Below are positions 1 through 9,557 of a DNA stretch of 64,000 nucleotides, in pieces. The stretch spans positions 1,116,001 through 1,180,000 of the forward strand of contig JAVLRN010000005.1 in assembly GCA_032821775.1 (NCBI GenBank). Reading direction: 5' to 3'. Both the position numbers and the translations under genes were made by a program. The notes under the pieces are model-generated. The model had not been told where the DNA came from and made no database searches. It was given only the letters and a program-made list of their open reading frames with translations. The stretch is from Sanguinoderma infundibulare. Lineage: Eukaryota > Basidiomycota > Agaricomycetes > Polyporales > Polyporaceae. How positions within the stretch are numbered: position 1 is the first letter of the stretch; each line of letters opens with the position of its first letter.

Positions 1-669
1 GTACCCAGCCTGGATGATGTCCCGTCAGATCCCGGATGACACTGCACTGCGCCCTGAGATGAAATCGAAAGACTTACATCTTTGTAGAGCTGCACGACTC
101 GCTGCGAGAGCGCAGAATCACCGCGAGATTTGAACTTCAGCTGATAGAGTGCCGGCGGGAAGCCGTAGTAATCATAGAGGAGGGGGTTCTCATCTCCGTA
201 GTCCGTCACTGGGTATGTCATCGTAAGTCAAGGTTCAATTAACCAGACTTATGGAAGACATACCAAGGCGCTCTCCGGCAGACTCCCAGTGGGCGCTGAA
301 GACCACGATGCCCTTGGGTCTATACTTAGAGAGTAGGGCAGGTCCAAAGTCTTTGAGAAAAGTTGCGAGGGGGCCGTTCGGTCCTATGTCCTTCCTGATC
401 CCTTCGGTGTCGTTTCCAGGGGTGACGAGCATGGGAGAACCATGGCCGAAGAAGAATGCGGGGATCTTGTCGGGAGTAGAGGGCAACTCATCTAACGCCT
501 TCTTCCACTCCGCCTGCGTCTTAGGCAGAGGAGGACTTGTTCCGTTGGTCATGGTGCGGGGAAAAAACGGGGCCAGAACGCGAGAGACGAGAGGGACGTT
601 CGAGCGCAGCAGGATGACAGCTGAAATGGCGGATAAAAGGAAGAGGACTAAGTTACGAACGGCAGCCAC
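1..669 (-). CDS. DODA/LigB-type extradiol ring-cleavage dioxygenase, partial (3' end outside window)
   Basis: Exons seen: 264..669, 78..208 and 1..9, joined in phase; the rest of the gene lies beyond base 1. The family are non-heme iron (or zinc) enzymes that open catecholic rings (4,5-DOPA dioxygenase-like). The first exon carries the metal-ligand motif HGSPM at about residues 76-80 and FSAHWES near residue 125; exon 2 carries a PLLYDYYGFPP stretch typical of fungal members. Residues 5-23 are a hydrophobic segment (NLVLFLLSAISAVILL), so this copy seems to carry a signal peptide or membrane anchor, unlike the usual cytosolic enzymes. An internal Met at residue 40 could give a soluble form. 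It is divergent to the SSF1 gene with about 415 bp between starts. The substrate cannot be told from sequence. Confidence 0.85.
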
Positions 670-1083
670 GGTAAGAGAGTGTGTCTGTTATCGAAGAATC
701 GAGGATCTTGGGGACTTGAACCAAAGTGGGAGAGCGTTCTATATTGCGGGGAATGTGGCTTACGCCATGAAGCTTACTCGGCTGACTGTAACTTGGAGGA
801 TTAGCTGACAAGCTGGAAGCATTGCGCATCCGAGGGTAACATACCATGATACATCCAGAGCAAATCCAGAGCGACAGCGTGTACGCATGTACGCACGGTC
901 TGGCAGAATTGTCAAAGGCATTGTGGTCAGCAAGTCGCGGAAGGGCAGACAGACCGTTTCTGCTGCTGACACATCCTCGTACCCAGATCGGACAAAGCAG
1001 ATCTCGATCGATGATGGTCACTCTTTCTTTTTCTTGCGCGTGTGCTGCCAGTGGACCTCGAGCTCGGGCTTGCGCGTGTTAGG
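670..1083. promoter_or_regulatory. Divergent intergenic region, dioxygenase / SSF1
   Basis: Non-coding gap of about 414 bp between two genes transcribed away from each other, so it presumably carries both promoters. I see no TATA box at a convincing distance from either start and no conserved reading frame. Confidence 0.4.
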
Positions 1084-2615
1084 ATGGGTCGCCGACGCAA
1101 GAACCGTACTCATCTCAAGGGCGGGGCCGCCTCTGCTCCAGGAACTGCCGAAGGCGTCCCCAAGTCGTTCGTAATCAAACATGGTCAGGTCGGCCACTCG
1201 CTCACGCAACTCGTCCGAGACATGCGCAAGGTCTTGGAACCAAACACGGCCAGTCGACTGAAGGTCAGTAACACCCTTCCCACTCGCCGTGTGACAATGT
1301 TTTGATTCAAGCTGCAAGTGAAGGAACGTTCCAGGAACAAACTCAAGGACTTCCTCACCATGGCACCTGCCCTCGGAGTGACGCATCTGCTCGCGTTCAC
1401 GCTAACGGACGTCGCACCTTCGATGAGGATCGTCCGTCTGTCCGCTGGCCCGACACTCAGCTTCAGGATTGAGAGGTACAGCTTGGTAAAGGACATCATC
1501 AACTCCTCGCGGAGGGCGAGGAGCATGAGCACGGTCGAATACCTCTCCCCTCCGCTGGTGAGTACCAGATGTCTTCCCGTTTCAACTCGACTCGACGCTC
1601 AGCTCCAAAAACACTCCAGCTCGTCCTTGCCTCCTTCCCGCCCCCATCTCCCACCACTCCCGCTCATCTCACGCTCATGATGAAGACGTTCCAATCCATC
1701 TTTCCCCCGCTCTCCCCGCACGCGCTGTCCCTCTCCTCCGCCCGCCGCGTGGTCCTCATCTCCTACAACGCCGAACGCGGCACCGTCGACTTCCGGCACT
1801 ACCTCATCACCGTCAAGCCGTACGGCGTCTCAAAGCGCATCCGGCGCGTGCTCGAGGGTGCGGCCGCCAAGAAGTCGTCGCATTCCGAGACCGGCGTGCT
1901 TGACCTCGGCAACGAGAAGGACGTTGCAGACTTCCTCCTCAGGAAGAAGGGCGAGCCCGGTCCTTCGAGCGACGGATATGAGAGCGCGGCCTCATCTGCC
2001 TCGAGCGTCGCGGGGGACGACGGCGACGCTGTCGACCTCGCTGACGACTACGTTGGTCGGAATAACAAGAAGGGTCAGAAAAGGGCGGTGAAGCTGGACG
2101 AGATCGGTCCCAGGATGGAGCTGAGGCTCATCAAGGTAGCGGAGGGTGTACCAGGCAAAGAAGGCGGCGTGCTCTATCACGAGTTCGGTGAGTCAGTTCC
2201 TATTCCGTCTGCTGGAACAGGCTGCTCATGGATGTCCACAGTTAAGAAAACGAAGGCCGAGACCAAGACCCAAAAGTCGGAGCATGCGGCGAAGGAAAAG
2301 CTCCGCAAACAGCGCAGAGAAGAGCAAGAGCGGAACGTGGCTCGGAAAATGGCAGCTCAGGATGCCAAGAAGGGGAAGCGCAAAGGAGACGAACACGAGG
2401 AGGCCGAGGGCGACGATGATTCGGACGAAGAGGCAGAAATGTCTGGCGTCGACGACGAGCAGGACGAGGAAGGCGACGGAGATGAGGGCTCGTGGGACGA
2501 TGACGAGGAGATCAGCGAGGTCGAGGAGTCCGACGATGAGGGGAGCGAGAGCGAAAGTGACGGCGAGACACACAGACCGCCGCCGAAGAAGCTCAAAACA
2601 AAAAGTAAACGGTAG
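1084..2615 (+). CDS. SSF1: Ribosome biogenesis protein Ssf1 / Peter Pan (Brix domain)
   Basis: Four exons (1084..1263, 1312..1557, 1620..2187, 2242..2615) give a 455-residue protein. Ssf1/PPAN is a nucleolar Brix-domain factor for 60S subunit assembly and 27S pre-rRNA processing. Family landmarks: KSFVIKHGQVG near residue 27, TASRLK at residues 55-60, MAPALGVTHLL just after intron 1, and KTFQSIFPPL opening exon 3. The C-terminal half becomes Lys-rich and then strongly acidic (runs of D/E around residues 385-440) before a basic tail, as in nucleolar proteins. The chosen ATG gives a basic MGRRRKNRTH start; the frame is open upstream but lacks homology. The short 48-bp first intron with a GTCAGT donor is the least certain junction. 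Confidence 0.92.
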
Positions 2616-2767
2616 CCATTTACTTGTAGGTTGTGGTATTTTGCGCCAATACCAAGCCTTCCGGGGTACGTTGATTGAAAGTAGAGCGGGACATTACGTT
2701 CATTACATGGCACTAAGTTAGGGTAAAGTGCGTGATGTCTAATGCTTCAGGATCGCGCATGCGCGCT

Positions 2768-3527
2768 CTATGACCGTACAGGCTGCCCCCAAAACCGTCC
2801 GAATACTCCTCCCCAGAATCGCTCCGTGCGTAGCCGGATGCCGTCCCAACCGTCGAGTGCCGGCCGGACGTCAAGGAAGAATGAGAGGTTTTTGGACGGA
2901 GGACCGCCGGAATGTCCCGCGTAGAAATCGATGACATACCGCACGCGCGTCCCGCAGCGGTCGATGACCCAGTCGTGGCGGTCGAATGGCGGTGAGTACC
3001 TGTTCGAAGACAAACGGCCAATAAGCTAATGATTGGGTGAGGAGGTCCCAGACGCACCCCAGTAACGAGTAGAACCACGCCCTCGGAGTCCTATCTCCCT
3101 GTCGGCCCTTGAAGCTGACAAGCTTCACCCCGCCGCACTTGTCGCCGCCCTGCCCTGCCTCCCACTTCATGATCTGCGTCCACGCACGCTCGTTCACGGC
3201 GTTGTGAATGGGCACGATAACCTTCATGTCCGTCTCCTGGGGATCGTGGTTCTTCCGCGCCATGGCGGCATAAAACTGGGCTTCTGAAGGGTACACCCAG
3301 TTCTCGCCATCGAGCCTAGGTATGGACGACGTCTCTCGGTCGAGCGGAAGGTTGGCGGGAGGAAGGGGTGTGTCGGGGTGCTCCGCCGCGCCGTGGCCTT
3401 CCTGGGATTGTCTAGCGAGTATGGAGGCCCATGACGGGCGCTTGGTATCGTCGACAGGGCACTTGTCCGAAGACGAAGATGCGAGAGCACGGTGGTCGAT
3501 GGGGCACTTGTCTGCAGAGTCGGCCAT
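2768..3527 (-). CDS. CYC3: Holocytochrome c synthase (cytochrome c heme lyase)
   Basis: Two exons (3058..3527, 2768..2999) encode 233 residues. The enzyme sits in the mitochondrial intermembrane space and attaches heme covalently to apocytochrome c. Diagnostic pieces: ENWVYPSEAQFYAAM, VIVPIHNAVNERAW, then after the intron PPFDRHDWVIDRCG and VRYVIDFYAG, with FFLDVRPALD near the end; the His in PFDRHDW is the known heme-contacting region. The N-terminus holds two Cys-Pro motifs (KCPIDH, KCPVDD), the heme-regulatory type present in fungal relatives. It is divergent to the nitronate monooxygenase gene, about 270 bp away. The family also contains a cytochrome c1-specific form; sequence alone does not separate the two firmly. 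Confidence 0.92.
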
Positions 3528-3796
3528 GACGAGGCGCAAAAAGCAAAGAGCAGCGAAGCGCGCGGGCGGGCCGCCAACGCGCCAACACCCAGGAAAGGCA
3601 ACTCGCCTTGCTTCGGGAGACCGGCTTTCCCGTTGCCGGTCTCTCATGGTTGCTTCCCTGCCCGCACTCGCGCATCCGCACTCACAGGGGGTTTCATCCC
3701 CACATGACCCCGCACACCGGCTATAATTCTCTGTGTACCGGCTACTTAAAGGCCATGGCGCGTTTTGTCTAAACCAGTCCGTCGATCTCACCAGCC

Positions 3797-5217
3797 ATGC
3801 CGTCGTCGCCTCCTTTGTTTTCTACGCCGCTCACGAAGCTGTTCGGGATTAACCATCCCGTCATGCTCGCAGGTAGATTGTCATGTGATAGGAAATGCGT
3901 CATGCCTGACAATGGAACGATGTTCTACTAGGCATGAACGTCGCAGCTGGTCCAAAGCTCGCTGCCGCTGTGACCAATGCAGGTATGACCTCGCGTTCTT
4001 CATCTTATTGCATCACGATGTGATGACGTCCTGGTTGGAGGCGGTATTGGCGTCATCGGCGGCGTTCGTCAGAGCCCGAAGATACTGCAGGAGAACATTG
4101 ACGAACTCAAGAGCCATCTCGAGGACAAGAACGCGCCGTTTGGCGTCGACCTGCTGATTCCACAGCTCGGCGGCAACGCGAGAAAGACGAACGTGAGTTT
4201 CCTGGACCCGCGCATGACTTCTCCAGGCCAGGCTCGCGACGCTCACACGCAGCGGTCCAGTACGATTATTCCAAGGGCCAGTTGCCAGAACTCACGAACG
4301 TCATCGTCAAGAGCGGCGCCAAACTGTTCGTCTGCGCCGTCGGCGTCCCTCCGAAGGAGATGGTCGAGAAGCTGCACGCCGCAGGCATCGTCGTGATGAA
4401 GTGAGTGGAGCGCTGTCTGTTGTGTATCTATCTGTCGTGCTGCGCGCGCTGAACGGTGGTGGTTCTGCTCAGCATGATTGGCCACCCGAAACACGTCTCG
4501 AAGGCGCTCGCTCAGGGTAAGGACGATGTCCTCTCGGATGCCGATCTGGTTGTAATCATCGTATTTCAGGCGTCGACGTCATCTGCGCTCAGGGCGGCGA
4601 GGGCGGCGGCCACACGGGCGAGACGCCCTTTTCCATTCTCATCCCTGCCGTCGTCGACCTCTGCAAGAACGCGAGGAGCCCTCTCACCGGCGAGCCCGTC
4701 ATCGTCGTCGCTGCCGGCGGTATTGCAGATGGTCGCGGCCTCGCTGCAGCGCTCTCGTACGGTGCTGCCGGCGTGTGGGTCGGCACGCGGTTCGTCGCCA
4801 GCGAGGAGGCGGGCGCGCCGAAGGTGCACAAGGAGCTGCTCCTGAGCGCAGGCTATGACGACATCACGCGCACACTCGTCTATTCTGGCAGGCCTATGCA
4901 CGTCCGCAAGACGCCGTACGTGGCCAGCTGGGACGGTAGGCAGCACGAGATTGCCGAGCTCACGGCTCAGGGCAAGATCCCCCACGAGGTTGAGCTTGAG
5001 AAGCATCCCGAAAAGTCCATGGAGGGCCGCATGTGGTTGATGGGCAAGGTTGCTGGGTCCATCAGCGACATTAAGCCAGCACGAGAAATGTAAGCTTTCC
5101 CCCCGTCCAAATCATGCGCAGGCTAATAGTGTTTGCAGTGTGGATGAGCTGGTGACTACGGCTGCCAAGAGCCTGCAAGGCGCCTCGGCCCTCATTGTGA
5201 CCAAGGCCAAGTTGTAG
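3797..5217 (+). CDS. Nitronate monooxygenase (2-nitropropane dioxygenase family)
   Basis: Seven exons (3797..3872, 3932..3982, 4041..4192, 4261..4400, 4473..4516, 4570..5089, 5139..5217) give 353 residues. These FMN enzymes oxidise alkyl nitronates and detoxify propionate-3-nitronate. Supporting motifs are INHPVMLAGM at the N-terminus, NAGGGIGVIGG, a MIGHP turn, CAQGGEGGGHTGE containing the catalytic-region His, and the FMN phosphate-binding segments AAGGIADGRG and GVWVGTRF. Length and domain order match a TIM-barrel class I/II enzyme with nothing missing. Small exons of 44-76 bp are frequent here, typical of basidiomycetes. Nothing nearby suggests a nitro-compound cluster. Confidence 0.93.
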
Positions 5218-5320
5218 CGGTCTGGGTTCGGTCTGACTGAACGTGTGTCTGGTCCAGGGTATCCACTGCCGATCACATGTAGTACTATGACATTGTTTGG
5301 ATATTCACGCTTAATTCCAA

Positions 5321-6961
5321 TCAGTCTTCCCCCATCAGCTCCGCGAGCTCGCGCTCCTCGTCTTCGTCTAGCACATCCATCGGGGCATCGGCGACCTTCG
5401 TCTTCTTGGCAGGAACCCTCGGTTGCGGTGGGGGCGGACGCAGTAGCTCTGGAAGATGGGGTATTTAACTAGGCGCGACACGGATTTCATGCATTGTCCG
5501 AACTCACCGGCGAGTTTCCATCTCCTCAGTGTGCCGTCGAGACTTGCACTCACTATCCATGCCTCAATGCGGACTTTGCCTGGCTCGCCTTCTACTTCGG
5601 ACTTGCGGATCCACAGTCGCAAAGCCGTCACGTCATGCCAGTGCCCGTCCGTCTCTGCGATGAGCTCGGGTTGCTCAAGGGATGATACATCGTACACTCG
5701 GATCACTTCACCAGAGCCTGTAAGCAGGTATGGCTCAGCGAGCGCGGTGAGTGACAAGGGTAGGATGGTTTTGACAGCGGTCGAGTGCTGAATGGGCGGG
5801 ACCGGCTTTGTGCCCGGCGTGGGCGGAAGTGCGGGGTGGGGAATGATTTGCACGGTATCATCCGTTGACGCTGTAAACGAGCATATGAGACAGGGACACG
5901 ATAGGATGGTATCAAGAAAATGTAACCTGTCCAGAGGTGCCCGTTCCCATGAAGCATGGCGTTTACTCGTGTCCGGTGATGTGTGAGCTCGCCAGCGAGC
6001 TTGACCTTCCACGGCGAGGTAGCGTCGTCTTGCTTGGTGATGTCCCACACCCTGATGATGCCCATTGTGTCTGCAGTGTAGAGCACAGCGGCAGTCTCAG
6101 AAAGTACGCGTGCATCGAGGGATTCGACCGGGCGAGTGTGCTCTGTCAAGACGGCTACTGACTTCAAGGGTTGGCCATCCGCGACAGGCGATAAGTCCCT
6201 GCAATGGTATGAGCTGATCGTTAAAGCCCGGAATGTAAAAGAAATATCCACCACAGACGGACGATTTTGTCCGAGCCGCTCGAGATTAGAAGGCCCAAGG
6301 GCTGTATAACATGGATTGCCTTCACGAAATCTGAATGCGCTTCCGTCGAGGACAAGACTTGCTTGGTCTGGAAAACGGTGGGTGAGTACGGCTTTTTACA
6401 TGAAGCTCTGCAACACACCTCCACATCCCAGACTTTGATGGTCTATTATCGCTCACGTCAGCAAAATCGTAGGGCCACTACTGGCAGATCGAGCGGCACT
6501 TTATCCCATGAACCAGTGACGAGCAGGTCGCTGTCGCCACTTCCCGGGACTCGGTCGACAAACGCGAGTGATGTAACAGGCGCCGTGTGCCCCTTGAAGA
6601 GTTGCAAAGTCTCGCCTGTCTGGATGTCATCCTCAGCTACTGCGCAGGATGGGGAGACCGGGCAACGATGATCGGGAGAAGTTAGGACGCACCTCCAAGT
6701 CGAGCTTTCTGATGACGGTTGTGTTCTCTGCAATCCAAGCGATGCTGCCGCGTACTTCGATCGCCAATGGCTTCCCGGTGATTTCTATCGGCGAGCCGAG
6801 ATCCTTTATCCGCTCCGCTTTGTCTTTGCGAGACTGTTCAGACCGCGATCTAGGAGTCAGGATGCCGAGCTGCGGGAAACCAGTCATGGCCGATGGCGCA
6901 CCTGTTCTAGTTTGAGTTCGGCCTCGGAGCGCAAAAGGCTGGATTTATCTGCAGGCTGCAT
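5321..6961 (-). CDS. WD40-repeat protein, function unassigned
   Basis: Eight exons (6902..6961, 6693..6869, 6500..6631, 6419..6442, 6252..6367, 5927..6198, 5508..5870, 5321..5448) join in phase into 423 residues. WD repeats are seen at LFKGHTAPVTSLAF...TIKVWDVE, SSTEAHSDFVKAI...KIVRLWDLS, EHTRPVESL...IIRVWDITK, GELTHHRTRVNAM and the final SLDGTLRRWKLA. One exon is only 24 nt and encodes the TIKVWDVE blade end. The C-terminus is a short acidic tail with a DEDEERELAELMGED ending. I do not recognise a specific orthologue; it is probably a scaffold. The exon 2/3 junction (acceptor at 6632) is the weakest because a nearer AG would break the frame. Confidence 0.8.
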
Positions 6962-7532
6962 GGTCGGAGGGACCTGAGCATGTGTTGTGCGGGTCACGGT
7001 CTTGTTGCGATGCTCGTTTTGATCGGGACGGCCGTTTCGGAGGGTTGCCGCTTATGGACTCAGCTATCGCGATTCGGCGCTCACGCCGATCCCGTCGGTA
7101 AATTAACGGCAGTCCCTAGAAATACCAGCAGTCGAGTCGCCCTCCTCTCCTTTCCTCCCTCTGCCCACGACACAACACCCTTCAGTACGTATGAACCTCT
7201 CTCTGCGACAATACGTTTCTCATTGCCTGGTTCTGCGCCCGCCAGCGATCCTTCCGGGGCCGCGTCGGAAGACCTTCAAATAAACTCAAACCCGAAGGAA
7301 GATCCACTACTGTACGCGAGATTGCCGCAGACAACCGTTCAGGGCTGCCGGGTCATCTTAATTGAGTACTCAGCGGGAACCGCGGGCGCGCTTTTGTCCA
7401 AAGTCCGCAGACGTCCAAGTTCTTCCTTCTCGGCCACGTCGTTCAAAGCCCGTTCAAAACCCGCCCCAAGAACCCCACCTCTCCGGAGCTCCACTTCTGA
7501 ATTCATTTCTCTGCGCATCCCCCTCAATCTTC
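6962..7532. promoter_or_regulatory. Divergent intergenic region, WD40 gene / coiled-coil unknown
   Basis: About 570 bp without supported coding sequence. Open frames here have no family resemblance and run into the downstream gene out of frame. The pyrimidine-rich stretch near 7140-7170 and 7480-7530 probably marks the 5' leader of the plus-strand gene. Confidence 0.4.
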
Positions 7533-8400
7533 ATGAGTGGCCGACTTGCTTCGTTCCGTGGGCCGTCGACCCCCACTTCCTCGCCAGTGGCTGCACGCCA
7601 ATCGACCGCCCCCGCTTCGCCTTCGCGGCCTGCCGAACTTCCTCATCACCGCACCCTACGAAGCCAGCTGTTGGAGCTCCGAAATATTGCGTACGAGTGG
7701 GACGAGAGGGTGTCCGGACAAGGCCTCAAAGCGGCCTCCAGTTTGATTGATTCGCGAACGGAGCTAGAGTGCGTCTATATATGCGATTCATCGGATGCTG
7801 TCTCTCACCCTTCCCTCGTCACAGCAATGAACTTGCGTTGCTCCCCGCAGGGAAACAACCTACATACCCGATTGTTCTAGAGAAGCTTCGTTTCATGGAG
7901 AACTGTATAGAGGAGGTCCATGATGTCGTCAGACGGCTGGTAAGTGCATACATTCACGCCGTCGGATCGACATATTTGATTCACGTCACCTCTACAGGAC
8001 AAGTTGTTCCAAAAGATGACCAAGATCATTCGCAATTTGGAGCAGCTTCTGCACGAAGTGCACAAAACCAAGGGATGGAAGTTCGTCGAGGACCCTCTCT
8101 GGGTCACTTGGTCACTAGAGAAGTTTGGTACGCCTGCCTAGCGTCTCCCCTTCCTCTCATTGTTCCTGAGCTTCCTTCGCAGTAACAAAATTACCGTACA
8201 TCTTGAAACCGTACCGCCGGTCTCTGGAGATGCACATAGATCTCGTCGAGCAACTGCGTCCGCATGACGTGACGTTCGACGAGTCTCGACAGATCATTGC
8301 CCTATGGCAAGCTCAGCCACACCTCGCCCAAGGAGGCTGGGACGCCATCTGGGAGGACATTTGCACCGTCGAGGTCGACCGCTGGAATGCTCCGCGGTGA
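7533..8400 (+). CDS. Conserved-looking coiled-coil protein of unknown function
   Basis: Four exons (7533..7768, 7825..7939, 7998..8127, 8183..8400) give 232 residues with all junctions in phase. The first 35 residues are Ser/Pro/Ala-rich and probably disordered. From about residue 40 the protein is mostly helical: LRSQLLELRNIAYEWDERV, then LEKLRFMENCIEEVHDVVR, then KMTKIIRNLEQLLHEV. The C-terminal part is aromatic-rich (KFVEDPLWVTWSLEKF, LPYILKPYRR, LAQGGWDAIWEDI). The regular splicing and absence of stops argue for a real gene. I do not recognise the family; a small coiled-coil subunit of a larger complex would fit, which is inference. Confidence 0.75.
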
Positions 8401-8774
8401 TCATTGAACGCTCTCCTCGTGTATCATGCTGTGGGTCTGCTTAACCACCCGACCAAACTACCATACTACCATACTACCATACCTCCTTGACTCGGATGTT
8501 ATTTGCTGCAAACCGGACTCGTACCATAAGCGACAATCCCGTTACTTTTTCGCCCCACGGTTTTCCGTAGCATGCTGTCGTTTCCGCTCTCCACTGCTGT
8601 CCTATACGTATCATGTACTTTACAATCTTCATGCACTTCTGCTGTTCTGACGTCTCCAGCCTTTTCGATTACGCGCAAATTACGCGCGTGGATCATCGTC
8701 TGACACATTTGGGGAGGCATTGTCCTTCCGATCGTTGACGGCTGTCCCTCAAGGAATCGAAGTAGCTCTAAGAG
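8401..8774. other. Convergent intergenic spacer
   Basis: Spacer between the 3' ends of two convergent genes. Apart from the small tandem repeat near its start I see only A/T-richer untranslated sequence. Confidence 0.5.
8458..8483. repeat. Short tandem repeat, about three copies of CTACCATA
   Basis: The bases read as consecutive copies of an 8-9 bp unit (ACTACCATACTACCATAC) just past the stop codon of the upstream gene. It looks like a simple microsatellite in a 3' untranslated region. Confidence 0.7.
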
Positions 8775-9363
8775 TCACAGCGGCGGTTTGACGATTCCAG
8801 GACTGATCTTGTAGTACACAATAGACGAGTCCTCCGTGTTTATAGCAAGGTACACATGAGGCGGCCCTGCCAGCTCCTTGAACGCGGTGCGTATCCTAGA
8901 GGGTGCGGAGCGGGACGGTTAGCACATCGTTATTCGGGAAAAGCGTTACATACCAATCTGTCGAAAGAGATTCAGATAAGGAACAGGGTACAATATGCAA
9001 AAGATCATCCTAGAAATCGTTAAGTGGACGGGAGCGGCTTCACATGGATCGAGAGAGGTACTCACCGATTGAGGGCGGCGACCGCGGACTGCGCACCGTG
9101 AGCAGCTGGGAAGCTCGATGAGCTCCAGATCAGACCATTGTTGAGCTGTTCATCGATGTCAGCCCAGATGATTCCACGAATACGCCGGTCGCATACCAAG
9201 TTTTAGGTCATTGTAAGTCTGGAAGAGGGATCCTGCTGCCTTGGGATATTTTGTCAGGTACGGCGAGAGCACCTCGTGCTGTTGTTCGATCGATTGCGCT
9301 TTTCGTGTGACCACGCTGAAGGACAACGGCCGAAGAACCACTCACAGATGGATGTCCCTCCAT
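8775..9363 (-). CDS. SEN15: tRNA-splicing endonuclease subunit Sen15
   Basis: Five exons (9346..9363, 9197..9278, 9066..9145, 8954..9009, 8775..8895) add up to exactly 119 codons (118 residues). The first exon is only 18 nt and codes MEGHPS. The protein reads KYPKAAGSLFQTYNDLKL, DLLHIVPCSLSES, and ends PPHVYLAINTEDSSIVYYK followed by ISPGIVKPPL, which is the Sen15 fold signature. Sen15 is a structural, non-catalytic subunit of the four-protein endonuclease that removes tRNA introns. Its length is typical of compact fungal members. It lies head-on behind SYF1 on the same strand, about 195 bp downstream of that gene's stop codon. Confidence 0.85.
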
Positions 9364-9557
9364 CTTCGTTTGCGATCGCGGTGAGAGTAACAAACCAGTG
9401 GTGACTACGCCGCTTTGACTCCACAAGCAGCTGCAGCGCCTTTTACCGAGGCACGTGTCGCATCCAAACACCTGCGAAATCCCAGCACAAGTAAAGCACA
9501 TGCGAATACAACAAACGTATCAAGTGAGTATCGACATCATGAATGTGGACATCGCAG

